A stretch of DNA of 64,000 nucleotides from Tribonema minus (GCA_017506865.1 JAFCMP010000007.1:248001-312000), one strand, 5' to 3'; counted from the stretch's first letter, positions 12,834 to 24,709 are shown. Made by a program: numbers and translations. Notes: a model not told the origin generated them from the letters alone.

Positions 12834-15800
12834 AAACGCGCAGCGCTCTCGATGTTGCTGCCGCCGGTGAGTGCTGCTGCGCGAATGTGCCCGTCGCTGA
12901 GCTGCGCGCGCCGCAGCCTATCAGCCTCGCTCTGCGCCACGCGCGTCGCCTCCACGAATGCGCACATGCTCACCGCCGCTGCTGCCACCGCCACGCCGCC
13001 GCCACCGCCGCTGCCGCCGCCACCGCCGCCAGCGAGCGACACGTACACGGTCTTCACGCCCCCCTGTTCCGCATCGCTCTTGCTCAGGAGGCCGTGGTAC
13101 TGGCACGCCGCGTGCAGCAGCAGGCGATGAAACGGCGAGTCGTGCAACGCGACGCCCAGGCGCGCCCCCCCCTTTGGGCCTGCCTGCAGCTGCAAGGGGG
13201 TCCGGAGGGCCTCCGCCAGGGGGTCGGGGGTTGTAGGGGGGAGCGCACGAGCGGTGATGAAGTAGAGTAGGGTGGCTTCCACGGCGGCGACATATGCGCG
13301 CAGCGTCGCGCCGTGCAGGGACTGGGTGACCACGTCGCGCAGGCGCTTGGGAATGCGCGCGAACCGTTCCTCGGCGTCTGCGGGGCAGAGGAGCGCGGCG
13401 GAGGAGGGGAGCGGGGAAGATGAGAAGTGCGTAGAGCCGCGTGGCGAGTGCATGAGTTGTGAGGTCATTCGTAGCTGAGATGTTGCTGTAGGCACGACTC
13501 CAGACAAGTGCAGATCAGCAGCTGCGATCCTTTGCTGCTCGCTGTACATAAGCTAGATGCGCTTTGCCTCATCAACAATGATGGTCACTGTTTGGCGCAT
13601 AGCTGACGGCAAAGAAGGGGGGGTTGATGGTACTCCATGGGGTGGAACAAATGTTGAATGCATTTGGAGCTGAGCAGGTTGGTCGAGCTATTGGTCATGA
13701 CATTCACCTACAGGATGCCTGGCTTCACAAACTCCAACAGAATCAAGATGTTGACATGTGGAGCGCTCGAGCATTTGCAGCAGCTGTGCTTGGTGCAGCA
13801 ACAATGTGCGTTGAATTGTGTGCATTGAATGCTGCTTGCTCCAGAGTGAGGCAGAATCACAGAGCAGCTCACAATGTCACCACGCAGAGCTCAACTGGCA
13901 CCCTGAATGAGCAGGTGCGGCCAACCGCTTGTGGCTCACGAGCCTGCCACAGCAGCATCAGCTAGTCTTCATTGAGCCACTGTTTGTTGTTACAATCAAA
14001 GCAATGCTGCGTGAGCACGAGTGCTAGACAACCCTGGCAGGCCTCTGCAGCTTGCAGCGCAATGCGCTGAATCTCACGCTCCTACGCTGCAGTCACGTGC
14101 TGACCCAGCTCAGCTGCGGGCGCGTGCCACTCTGCCATGCTGGCCTCTCTCAGCCTGAACAGAGCAAGATTGGCAAGGTTATCGTGCGCAGCAGCACAAG
14201 TCCCCGATGCTCACCCTCCTGCTGCATGCCGCGGAACCGGCAGCAACTGCTGAGCGTCACAGCTTCTGCGGATGAGCGCTGCACACAACACAGGCTAGGC
14301 TGCACTCCGCAGCAGGCGCGCAACGCTCCGCTGGTTACCTTCCCAGTGCGTGCCGCGGTACTGCTGGTGGCCGCTCCCGTGGCTGAGCGCTGGAGCAGGT
14401 GCAGCACCCTGCCGCGCGGCGGTGCGCAGCGGAGCGTCAACTTCATCTGCGACGAGGTCGCCGAGGCTGCTGCGCCAGCTGACATCCAGGCTCAGGTGCT
14501 GCATGAGCGATGACATGGCATCCGCGCCGCCGCTGCTGCCGTCGCCGCCGCCGCCGCTGATGGCCTTGTGGATGCCAAAGAAGTTGTCTGCGCCGTGGCG
14601 GCGGGGCGCGTTGAGGGCAGCAATGATGAGCACCACGTTGTGGCCCATGCAAGTAGCTGACATGTGTAGCGATTGCTGTTTGCGAGATGTGGAGAAGCTG
14701 TTCGGTTTTTGCAAACCAAAGCGGTGCCTGCTCATGCGCAAAGGACCGTCACAGCTATTGGGACACGCCCAGGGTCAGTACAGTTTTGGGGCACGTAAAA
14801 ACGCTGTTGTTATTGGTCACCAATAATTGGTGACAGCAGCAGGACTTCTTGAACCTGAAGTTTCTTGAAGTACTGTTACTACTGCAGCTGGAGTTGTCAA
14901 GAGTTCTTGAAGTACTCCCTACGCGCATTCCGTCGGCTCACCAGTGCTGCCGCTTGACTATTTCTGCCCCATATTGCAGCACCTGCATACCAGCACATAC
15001 CGCCACGGGAGAAGTCAGTGTGGCCTTACTTCAGGTGGGAGAATTTGCATGAATTGCTTTAGAGAAGTGAACGAAAGCACACATACCATTGGCCCAGCGC
15101 CGCTGCCGCCGCCGCCCCCTGTGCTGTGACGGCCGCCCTTCCTGCGCCGCCGCGATGGGCGCCGCGTACACGGCGCGCTGCGGCGTCACTGCGCGGCTGC
15201 CGCTCACACGCACGGGCGTAGAGGCCCTGCCTGCCCCAGTTGCAGTGCTCGGCACTGGCGCCAGGCTGTCATCGTCGTCATCGGGGTCGCGGGGGGCGGG
15301 AGGGGGGTCTGGGGGGCTGTAGTCGATGTCCGGGTGGTACCAGACGGCGGGGCTGCGCGGCGTAGGGACGGCGAAGGAGTGTGATGATTGGATCTGTGCA
15401 AGGCGTGATACCCATCATGTCAGGATGCCGACGCAACTGCGTCCAGGTACATTAAAAAGCAAATGCTGGATTCTATGCGTTCAGTTTGGTTCCCATGCTG
15501 CAAACGTGTAGTTGTCACCGGGCGAGGGACGTTGATCCAGGTCTGCAGGGCAAATAGTAACGTTGTGGATTGTGATGCCCGCGCAGGCAGGTGGAGATTC
15601 ATTCTCTGATCTACAGCTGATTCAGGACGAGGCTCTGAAACAGAGAAGAAGCAGTGTTGAGACAGAAATGGGGCAGCAACTCGGACTGTTGTTCATGCAG
15701 TCTGCTTTGACCCCTGATTGACTCATGCCATGGCATTGCAACTCAAGCATTGCTTTCGTCAACTGGTGCGTGCATGATGCTCCTTGAAGTTTCAAGACGC

Positions 15801-15839
15801 AAGCAAAACATTCGTGCCGACTCACCCCGGCCGAGACAT
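12779..15839 (-). CDS. R3H-domain protein with R3H-associated N-terminal region
   Basis: The exons are 15839-15826 (14 nt, MSRPG), 15352-15087, 14656-14339 and 13377-12779. All phases agree (2, 1, 1) and give about 398 aa. The R3H core is DSPFHRLLLHAACQYHGLLS near residues 283-305 (Arg-x3-His), expected to bind single-stranded nucleic acid. Upstream, a basic patch (RGRRRQRRWAN), WRSSLGDLV and ERFARIPKRLRDVV match the R3H-associated N-terminal domain seen in R3HDM4-like proteins. The C-terminus has poly-Gly tracts between KTVYVSLA and the end. The tiny first exon is inferred: it fits phase, has a GTGAGT donor, and the acceptor at 15353 has a good pyrimidine tract. An alternative acceptor at 15394 would need another first exon. 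The gene is head to head with the MATE gene. Confidence 0.72.
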
Positions 15840-16123
15840 GACAGTACTTCCTGCCTCCGCTGCCGAGCTAGCTATAGACGCAACGACCCACAATCAGAGG
15901 CTAGCTATAGCAGCGATATCGTGGCATCGCACGGAGCGCTATTATGGTGCTTTCGGTAACCAGAAACGTTCTGTAAGCGACACCTCACCAAATAACAACT
16001 GCGTGCTCCAGAACTGTTGCATCGTGCCGACATCGTGATGCTGCGCCGAGCTTGAGCTATCGATTCTGCGGCTTGTGCAGTGCATCTGGGCTGCTGTATC
16101 GAGCTTTGGGTGCGCAGCAGAAT
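15840..16123. promoter_or_regulatory. Shared upstream region of R3H and MATE genes
   Basis: About 284 bp separate the two divergent start codons, so promoters for both must lie or overlap here. It holds a duplicated GCTAGCTATAG word (about 15868-15878 and 15900-15910) with conserved spacing of about 31 bp. Function is inferred from position only. Confidence 0.45.
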
Positions 16124-17921
16124 ATGGCGATCCCTGCGTCTGCTGCGCCGGAGTCAATGCCATCAGTAGCGTCAGATTCACATGCAGCTGGCGAGAGTGA
16201 TGATCCAGCAGCGGCAAGTTCTCCGCAGAGAAGAGCACCGCCATTCGATGTAGCAGCACTGGCGATTACGGTGGCAGGAGCACCGCCACCGCCAGCGACA
16301 GCAGCGGCACCCACAGCTGCCACCTCTGGCGATGGTGACGGGTTGACGATACTGTCTTCAGCGGAGGATGGAGCCGCGGAGGGCAGCGCTGGTGCATGTG
16401 GAGATGATGGCGATGATGCGAAATTCTCAGGCAAAACACTTTGGGCGGAGTTTAAGACTCTGTCCTGGCTGTCGCTGCCGATCATGGTCACCATGATCAG
16501 CCAGGCAGGCATGGTGGTGACCGATCAGGTGAGCATGGAGTTTCGACTTAACTTGGCTGCTTTGCAACATGCATTTACTTTTGATGCTAAGGTGTGACTT
16601 CTGACAGAGCCTTCTGAAGCACTCGAGAACCTCAACTTCTCACCGGCAACATTGCAAGGCAGTCCATTGAGCAGCATTTTCAGTTGACGTGATGACTTTC
16701 GTTGTGTGCGCTGACGCGCAGAGCTAGGTTCAGAGTGGGAAACTGCCGTCGCGGTTGTGCCTGCTGACATCGTGGTGTTAGCGGTGCTGCCACTCCAGTG
16801 CGGCTGATGCATGAAACTCAACTGCCAAACCATCGATGCTACCGTAATTTCCACGGAGTATGAAACCCCCCTCTTGTATAAGATCCCCTGTTGTTTACTG
16901 TGGTGTTAGACCCCCCGTTTCCCTACTGAGGTGTGTGTGGGTCCGCAAGACCGGCGGTACGCTGTCTAAGACTGGGGTGAGCACGTGTTGTATAAGACCG
17001 GGGTTGTAGACGAAGGAGCAATCAGTCGCACAAACTTCAAGTCATTTCGGCATAATCTCGCGCGAGGGACACGTGTGGCACAGCGTGAAAGCAGGTGGTG
17101 CGAGCCGCGTTGCTGCGACATCCCTCAGCAGCCGTGAGCTTGCAGTACTGTGAGCTAGGCGTGCTAGCGCTGGAGCTGCAGAACCATATCTTCTGGCCTG
17201 TTGCTTTCATGCTGCAGTATACGTCACCGATATACGCAACCGCAGCCACTCACGCGCATGCACGGGGGGGGTTACGCCGCAAAAGACTCCTTTCCGAATA
17301 AGACCCCCCGTTGTCTGAACATGGGCCTCGCAGCGCGAGTAGGCTGGGGGGGTAGGGGGGGGGGGATACTCCGTGATTTATGGTGCTAGCATTGTAGGTT
17401 CTGTACTGCGAGCAAGCGGCTCGGGTGGCAAATTAATGACTCGCTTGACACAATTGCGCATCCCAATAGCCCATCCTAAGAGAAAAAGTGACACTCCGGC
17501 ATTGCAGTCAACACCCCATTCTTGTCACAGCACAATCTTGCAAAGGCAGAAGTTTGCGCCACATATTCATCAACACTGTACACCAGTTCTCAATCAAGCG
17601 CACTGAGACATAATGACTACTTCCAGTGATGTGTTGACATCCTGGATCACCAACAGACCCTGACCCTGACTCGAGTTGACTCACTTCCAGAGCGCTGCCA
17701 CCATCAAACTGCATGAGGGTGATGCAAATGGTCGTGTAGTATGCACGCCTCAGTGTTGTGCTCCTCCCTGCTCGCACACCTGGCAGGGCACTCGCAGTGT
17801 CATTGTTAGAGCTCAAACATAAAAACTTCAAGCCCTGCCATCATTCTTTCCTTACAAGTAGAACCAACCTGTTGAAGACCTCAGGTGACCCAATTGCACC
17901 CCCCGCTCACACACATGCGCG

Positions 17922-17952
<31 letters not shown>

Positions 17953-20900
17953 ATCAAAGTAGTATCATTCCTCCACTTCCTGAACCTTAACCTTTACCCC
18001 ACTTTTTTTAAAAGCACTTCATACCGAATCTCTGTACCCCCGCACACAAACACACCCCAGGTCATGGTGTGCCAGCTCACAGGCACTATGCAAGTGCGCA
18101 CTCCGGCGCGACCATGTGTTCAACATGCTAAGCGCTCTTCTCTGTAGGCTGAACTAAACTCCACTGCTCCATTACTTTCAACTGTACTTTTGTCCCTCGC
18201 CTTGTGGGCTTACTTCTTAAACTCTGCTGTACCATGTACTTCAATCCTACCCTTGACCCTTCAACCCCCCCTCCCCACAAACACACACATACACACACCT
18301 TTTTTCAAATCGGGGGTGCTCAAGCGATGGTGGGCCAGCTCATAGGCACCACGCAGGCGCTCCCCTTCCACCCCCTTTGTTGATCGCTCTACTCTGTGGG
18401 CGGCTACTTCAACTCCAGTGCAACACATTCTTCAACTCTGCCTATGACCCTCACCCCCCCCCCCCCCCCCCCATTCTCATTCGAAACTGGCGGTGCTCAG
18501 GTGATGGTGGGCCAGCTCATTGGCACCACGCAGGTGCTCGCTCGGCAACACATGTCGTGCGCTCTACCCTGTAGGGCGGTTACTTCAACTCCACTGCTCC
18601 AGTACTTCAATTCTACCCATGACCTCAGCCCCCCTACTCACACTTCTATTCTGAAACCGGTGATGCTCAGGTGATGGTGGGCCACCTCATAGGCACCACG
18701 CAGGCACTGGCCGCCGCGGGCGTCGGCAACACCATCTTCAACATTGTCTGGTACATCATCGTAGGCGCCGCGTCAGCGCTCGACACCATGGGCAGCCAGT
18801 CCTGGGGCGCAGGCGACCAGCCCAGCCTGCACAAGTGGGGCTGCGTCTGCGGAGTGACGCTCCTCGTGATGAACTTGGGGGCAGCACTCGTGCTGGCGCT
18901 GGGGGAGCCGATCGCGCTCGCGCTGCACCAGACGGCGGAGACGGCGGCGATGGTGGGCGTGTTCTGCCGCCTGCTCATACCGGGGATGCCGCCGCTGACG
19001 CTGGCCATCATACTGCACAAGATGCTGCAGGTGCGCTCAGGGCTAGGGTTAGGGCAGGGTAAGGAGTTGATCGGATTGGGGTCAGGGTAAGGATTAGGAT
19101 CAGACCGAAGGCGGCTATCATACTGCACTAGGTGCCGCATGTGCGCTCACGGGTAGGGCTGACTGGCCATCTTTCTGCACAAGGTGCTGCAGGTGTGCTG
19201 CGGGTCAGGGGCTGAGCACGGAACTGGTCGGGTTGGGATTAGGGTAAGGGTTAGGATCAGGCCCAAGGTGGCCGCGGGTGCGCTGAGGGTCAGTGGTCGG
19301 GGCTCGGGGTAGGGTTACGGTGGTGACGGTGTGGGTGGCGGCTGGGTAACGTGGCTGTCACACTGCGCATACCATGCTGCAGGCGCACTTAAAACTTAGG
19401 CGTTCAGGTTAGGATTAGGGTTAGGGTAAGGTTAGTTGGCAACTCATGCCGATTTACCTGCAGGCGTGGTGAGGGTTGGGGTTAGAGCTAAGGTGGCTGT
19501 TACACAATCAGACGGCACAGCACGCTGCGCGTGCACTCTTTCCATACCGTGTCGTTAGCGTTGGGTTAGGATTAGGGTTAGGATTAGGGTTAGACTGCGG
19601 CGTCGCTGCACAGGCAGCAGAGTTATTGGCGCATCACTCTTCGGGAAATGCATCTTGCCATAGCGGCAGCTTTGAAGGCGCCGTCACAAGGTGTCGTTGC
19701 TGAGAGAGCTTAGGGTCAGATTTGGGTTAGGGTCAGATTTGGGTTAGGGTTAGGGTTAGAGTTAGATTAGATCTGGTTGCCTTGAGGCGGGCGGTGACAA
19801 CAGTCAAGAAAGCGTCTGCAGGACCAGGGCGTAGCTGTCGCCTGATACCCTCAATCCCCTTTGCCCGCGTGCCTGGGCTTTAGAGGGCTTCAAAGATCAC
19901 TGACAGTCACTTTGCCACATCACCACGTAATCAATGCCTGCCCCTACCCGCAACGGCGTCACTCCCCCCCCGCAGGTCCAGGGGCGCGTCGCGGCGCTCA
20001 TGCTCACCTCCACCTCATGCGTCAACCTCGGCGCATGTATACATACTTAACCCCACCCCAACTATAACTTCACGCGCCGCAGGTCCAGGGCCGCGTCGCG
20101 GCGCCCATGGTCATCTCCGTGGCGACCTTCTGCGTCAACCTCGGCGCGAACGAGCTCTTCATCCGCGCGTTCGGCTTTGAGGGCGCGCCCACCGCGACGT
20201 CCGTCTCGCGCGCCGCCATGCTCCTCTTCACGCTCGCGTACCTGGCCTGCGCGCCGCTCGTGCCGGCGCACCCGCAGCGCCCCGCCGCGCTGCTGCGGAA
20301 GGTTCCACGCTTCTGGCAGGGGCGCGGCGCGTTCCTCGCGCTCGCGCTGCAGGGTGGCGCCATGATGGGCCTCGAGGCGAGCAGCTTTGACGTGACGACG
20401 GCGTTCGCGGCGCGGCTCGGGGAGGTTGAAGTTGCCGCGCACGCCGCCATCATCAGCATCGTCAGCTTCACGTTCTACAGCTTCCCGTTCGGCATCTCCA
20501 TCGCGTCGTCAATACGCGTGGTGAGTCGCCGCTTGAAAAACACTTGTTGAAGTTGAAGATGAGGTCGCCGCGCACGCCGCCATCATCTGCATCGTCAGCT
20601 TCACCTTCTACAGCTTCCCGTTTGGCATTTCCATCGCGTCATCGATACGCGTGGTGAGTCGCCGCTTGAGTAACAGTACATGTGGCTCTGTGCGCAGGTA
20701 GGCACAGGTGAAGTTGAAGGTGTTGCGCTGCTGGACTTGCACGCAGCAGGGTACTTTGTCCAATAGCTTTGGATTTCAGCATGCTTCACAACCTCAACTG
20801 CCGCAGCTGACTTGACGGTGACTGGTGACCCTCCCCACTGTGCTGCTGACGTGCCACAGATGCTGTACAATTTCAACTTGAGATGTGTGACTCTCCCTCT

Positions 20901-23340
20901 GTGCTGCGGACGTGCCACCTTTTTTGCCACAGGGCAATCTGCTGGGTGCCCAGCGGCCCCACCTCACACGCTTCTTGGCTCCCACTTCAAAATATTTTGT
21001 ACCTTCAACTGCTGCAGCGATCGTGACGGCGACTCTCCCCGCTGCGATGCCTCCATGCCAACTGCCACAGGGCAACCTGCTAGGCGCCCAGCGTCCCCAC
21101 GTGGCACGCGTCTCGGCTTTAACTTCAAAATACTTGGTAACTTCAACTGCAGCTGATGGTGACTCTCCCCTCTGCGCCGACGTGCCACTCCCGCAGGGCA
21201 ATCTATTGGGCGCCCAGCGACCTCATCTGGCGCGTGTCTCGGCGTTCATCGCTGTCACTGCGGGCGTGCTCTTCATGTTCATCTGCGGGATCATCATGCT
21301 GTCCGCGAGGGAGGTGTTGGGAAGGCTATTCACCAGCGACGAAGACGTAGTGGACGCGATTGCGGTCATTGCGCCGCTGGCTGCGCTGTTCCAGGTACAG
21401 TGCACTGACCTCCCTTACAGTCCACGCTGCACTCACAATGTTCAGCGAGTGGTCTCACTTCAAACCTCGACTTCAAACCTCGCGTTATTGCTGCGTCTGG
21501 AGCTATAAACTCGTGGCACACATGCTTGTGCATCAGACTTTTGGGTTTCAGCAGCAACTGAATGCTGCAGATATGGTTGTTCTTGCTCCAGCTCAACCAG
21601 AATGTCTCCTTGCCTGCTGGTTGTCTTTGAACATGCACAGGTGTACTCTGTGTGCTAATCGGGTGTCATACACAGCAACGCGACAGCATGCACCTCGCAA
21701 TGGTTGAAGCGCAGAACTTCAGTGTTGAAAGCAAATGTTGCTGGTGCACGTAGAAAGTGACTGCAACGTGGTGGCTGGCACATGCGTTATAGCAGGAATG
21801 TGCAGGCAAACTCGTACCACTGGGGGCGTCATTCCACAGCACGCACTTGCTTATACTCGTCGAAGCATAGACCTTCGATGCTGGAAGCAAATATGGGTCG
21901 TTGCACTTGGAGACTCACCACAGTGTGGCACATGCGCCATAATGTCTTACGCCTCCGCCTGCCTGCCTTGTTACGCACGCAGGTGTTTGATGGCACCATG
22001 GGCACCACAGCAGGGGCTCTGAGGGGCATGGGCCGACAGAAGGAGCTGCTCTACTTCAACATAATAGGTATGTAGGTATGCACAGGGTTAACCCAGTCTT
22101 GCACTTTATGTATGGCTTGCGTCAGTGTGGACACCCTCACAGTTGAACTCGCTGGTGCGATTTAAAATCTTGCACTGTTGGCGATGGTGAGGAGAGTATG
22201 TGCTCCAGTGCATTGCGCTCAAACACTCAAAGAGCGAGCTGCTCTACTTCAACATCCTAGGCATAAAGGTATGCGCAGGCGACTTGGCGCTTGCACTTGA
22301 TTGAAGTTTACATTGTTGAAGTCTAGCAGCCTTGATGAGGTGTGCGCCTTCGTCCTCCGCTGCCCTGAACCAGGCACACCCACCACCCTCAACCTCGCAA
22401 ACTCCGCTCACAGTGCATCATGCCGATGCAGGCCTGCGGAGCGTGGTTGATGCGCACCAGTGTTGCAACAGGTTGTGGCCCTGAAATTACGCTGATCTCT
22501 CGCAGGGCTCTGGTGCGTGGGCATGCTAAGCGGATACCTACTAGCCTCCGCAGCACTGAACCAGGCACACCCACCACCATCATCGACGTCGCGAACTCCC
22601 CTCACAATCCATCATGACGCTTCGCTGTCTCGCAGGCCTCTGGTGCGTGGGCGTGCCGAGCAGTTACCTACTAGCCTCCACTGCACTAAATCAGGCCCAG
22701 CCACCACCATGAATCTCATGAACTCCCCGTGCGTGGTTCTTGTCTCTGCAAAACTCGTGATGCAACGTGTCGTGACCCTGAGGTATGCGCTGCTCTCTCG
22801 CAGGGCTCTGGTGCGTGGGCGTCCTGAGCGGATACCTACTAGCCTCCACTGCACTGAACCAGGCACGGGTATATGCTAGCCTCTGTTGCACTGAACCAGG
22901 CACAATGCCATCATTACCTAGCAACCTCCACTCACAACAATTCATCGTGACGCGTTTTTGACGCGTTTTTTCTCGCAGGCCTCTGGTGCGCGGGCGTTCT
23001 GAGCGGATACCTACTGGCCTTCACCGCAGGCCTCGAGCTGCGCGGCCTCTGGACAGGCGTCTGCCTGGGCGTCTTCACCACAGCGATGCTCAACCTGGCC
23101 GTGCTGCTGCGCGTCAACTGGCCCCTCGAGGCGCGACTCGCCGCCATCAGAACGGACACCGTGTCAACGCTGACAATACCGGCATCGCCGTCAGCGGCCG
23201 AGGTTGAAGGGCACGAGCGCGCTGGAAAAGCAGGATCCAAAGAAAGTTCGCCTACGCAGCTTTCTCTGCGAGGTCGGTCGTCACGAGTAGAGGGGAGGTC
23301 GCCGTTAGAGTCGTCGCCGCAGGCAGCGGTGGTGGCATAG
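16124..23340 (+). CDS. MATE-family multidrug/toxin extrusion transporter
   Basis: The six exons are 16124-16528, 18671-19030, 20083-20520, 21197-21394, 21983-22067 and 22979-23340, all in phase, giving about 616 aa. After a roughly 115-residue acidic, Ala/Pro-rich N-terminus the MATE fold starts at LSLPIMVTMISQAGMVVTDQ and VMVGHLIGTTQAL. Further family landmarks are MGSQSWGAGD, RLLIPGMPPL with HKMLQ, GLEASSFDVTTAFAARLGE, SIRVGNLLGAQRPHLARVSA (spanning intron 3) and GTTAGALRGMGRQK. Twelve membrane segments are expected. The protein should export organic cations or metabolites against a proton or sodium gradient; the substrate and membrane are unknown. Introns 1, 2 and 4 start and end at AG|GT. 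Most exon edges have tandem decayed copies in the adjoining introns. Confidence 0.9.
17917..17955. repeat. (GC)n-(CA)n microsatellite in MATE intron 1
   Basis: An alternating purine-pyrimidine tract, GCGCGCGC followed by about 12 CA units. Confidence 0.9.
18057..18710 (+). repeat. Four-copy array of the MATE exon 2 acceptor edge
   Basis: The real exon 2 (start 18671) is preceded by three decayed copies of its start beginning at 18061, about 18324 and 18501. Each reads like GTGATGGTGGGCCAGCTCAT followed by AGGCACCACGCAGG. Two of the three decayed copies have a CAG immediately upstream. Spacings are 263, 177 and 170 bp. After each decayed exon piece comes TACTTCAACTCCACTGCTC-type sequence and a C-rich tract. 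Confidence 0.9.
19031..20035 (+). repeat. MATE intron 2: donor-edge copies, TTAGGG-like arrays and a duplicated exon 3 edge
   Basis: Decayed copies of the exon 2 end (CATACTGCACAAGATGCTGCAG) occur at about 19118, 19168 and 19360. Telomere-like TTAGGG/TTAGGATTAGGG runs lie at about 19405-19430, 19563-19592 and 19712-19760. At 19975-20035 the first 60 nt of exon 3 are copied with a CGCAG acceptor, 108 bp before the real start at 20083. Confidence 0.8.
20548..20670 (+). repeat. Near-exact copy of the MATE exon 3 end with its donor
   Basis: About 120 bp copying 20415-20537, including GCGCACGCCGCCATCAT and ATACGCGTG|GTGAGTCGCC, displaced by 133 bp. The copy carries few substitutions. It therefore offers a second equally good donor site. 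Confidence 0.9.
20931..21120 (+). repeat. Two decayed copies of the MATE exon 4 acceptor edge
   Basis: Copies of GGCAATCTGCTGGG with the upstream CCACAG acceptor start at 20933 and 21071; the real exon starts at 21197. Each exon-derived piece of about 50 nt is followed by ACTTCAAAATAYTT and CTTCAACTGC, then a new intron end. Confidence 0.9.
22495..22880 (+). repeat. Three copies of the MATE exon 6 acceptor edge
   Basis: Copies begin at 22506, 22636 and 22804 before the real exon start at 22979. All keep the CTCGCAG acceptor. They read in the correct phase as GLWCVGxLSGYLLAS-like peptide followed by LNQA, so they are plausible alternative last exons or fossils of them. A shorter fragment is at about 22867. 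Confidence 0.9.
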
Positions 23341-24709
23341 CGCGGGGGATGTCGCGCTGCAGGTTCAGTCGATGCACGCCGTGTCGCAACGTCCAGCCGG
23401 TCTAAAACGGCGGGCGACGTCACTCGTCGTTTTTGTGTATGTCAGCAAGCAGCAGCGTGCCCCGTCAGGTACATGGGGGATTGCTGCCACTGCGCTCATA
23501 CCACCGCGTCATCACAAAAGTTGAAGTACTTTGTTGAAGTAACGTGCAGCCCGCTGCTGTGTGGCGAGCTGCACCGATGCGCTCTCACGCCAGCTGCGCG
23601 CATGCTGCTTCCATGGAAGTTCCGCCACTATCGGGTTAGGGCTAGCACCACCGCGCTTTTGCAAATTGGAAGCCTCTGCCGGCGGCAAGTCGTGAGGTTA
23701 GGTACAGGTTAAGCTTTCCTCGCTACAGTAACCGTATTGCCAACCCTGGTAGTGGTCGCCGCTGTCGGCATTGCTGCAAGGGCCGTTAGCAGCAGTTACG
23801 CACTAGCGCATTTGCCGGCAGCAGGGTCGTTGGCGGTCATGGCGACATGGCAGCAGCAGCAACAGCACCCTGGGCGACTCAGCTGCCATCAGTTGCAGCT
23901 GTGAGCTGAGCACTGTTGCTTGCCACGGCAAGCACATGGTCAGTTGTGATCATGGAGCAATTTGCCCATGCGCTGGGGGTGCGATGCGGTCTGTGCAACC
24001 ATACATACTGTAGTTGCAAGCAGCGTCACATGTACAAAGCGCGTTATGAACGCAAGTTGCTCTCATGGCACTCCGACAGACATCTACTCAAGTTGAAGTG
24101 TGGTGTGTGGAAGTTCAATGGCTTGCAGGGGGACTTGGGGCAGGGGGGGGCATGCGTATATGCATGTTGCCACTGTCTTGGAGAGCACAGCAATTTTGCT
24201 GCGACAGTCAAGTCGAAGGCAAATCACATCGCTTGCATAAATGGATGGAACAACGGATCGTTACTAGAAATGAGCGGCAATCACAATGCCAGTTGCGTGT
24301 ATGGTCTTGTGCTGTGCTGTTGCTGATTGTTTTCCTGTCATGGCTTTCTTTCTTGCATTTGCGCACTCAACATGAATGTTGCCCACATGTGTGAACAAAC
24401 CTGACTGTTGCCCAGAAATGTGAACGAATGTCAGGCATCCTGAAAGTACCCTTCATCTTTGGCATACCAGCCTGACCACTCATGCACATTGTTTTGGGGA
24501 ACAAAATCCAAGTAGGTGGAAACAGTTGCTGCACCATGCACGTTTGCAAAGTTGCACAGTGGTGATTTTTCTTGCCAAACCCAGTGCGCTGATGCTTGAC
24601 TTGTTTACATGCCAGTGCCCTGAGGTGACCGAGAGTAATCTCGCCACTGCTACTGCTTTCGTTCGCGCATGGCCGTCTGTGTGGTCAGTTAGTGCATGTA
24701 CTCATGTGC
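23341..24709. other. Gene-free spacer up to the retrotransposon
   Basis: The MATE 3' flank. No coding family recognised. It has scattered GTTGAAGTA words (23520-23545) and ends in the target site GTGC (24706-24709). Confidence 0.5.

Noticed and set aside
15353-15393. Alternative acceptor at 15394 for the R3H gene
   Set aside because: It keeps the frame, but no first exon with matching phase was found, whereas the acceptor at 15353 fits the 14-nt exon.
20062-20471. Minus-strand open frames over MATE exon 3
   Set aside because: Antisense shadows; the plus strand encodes clear MATE blocks.
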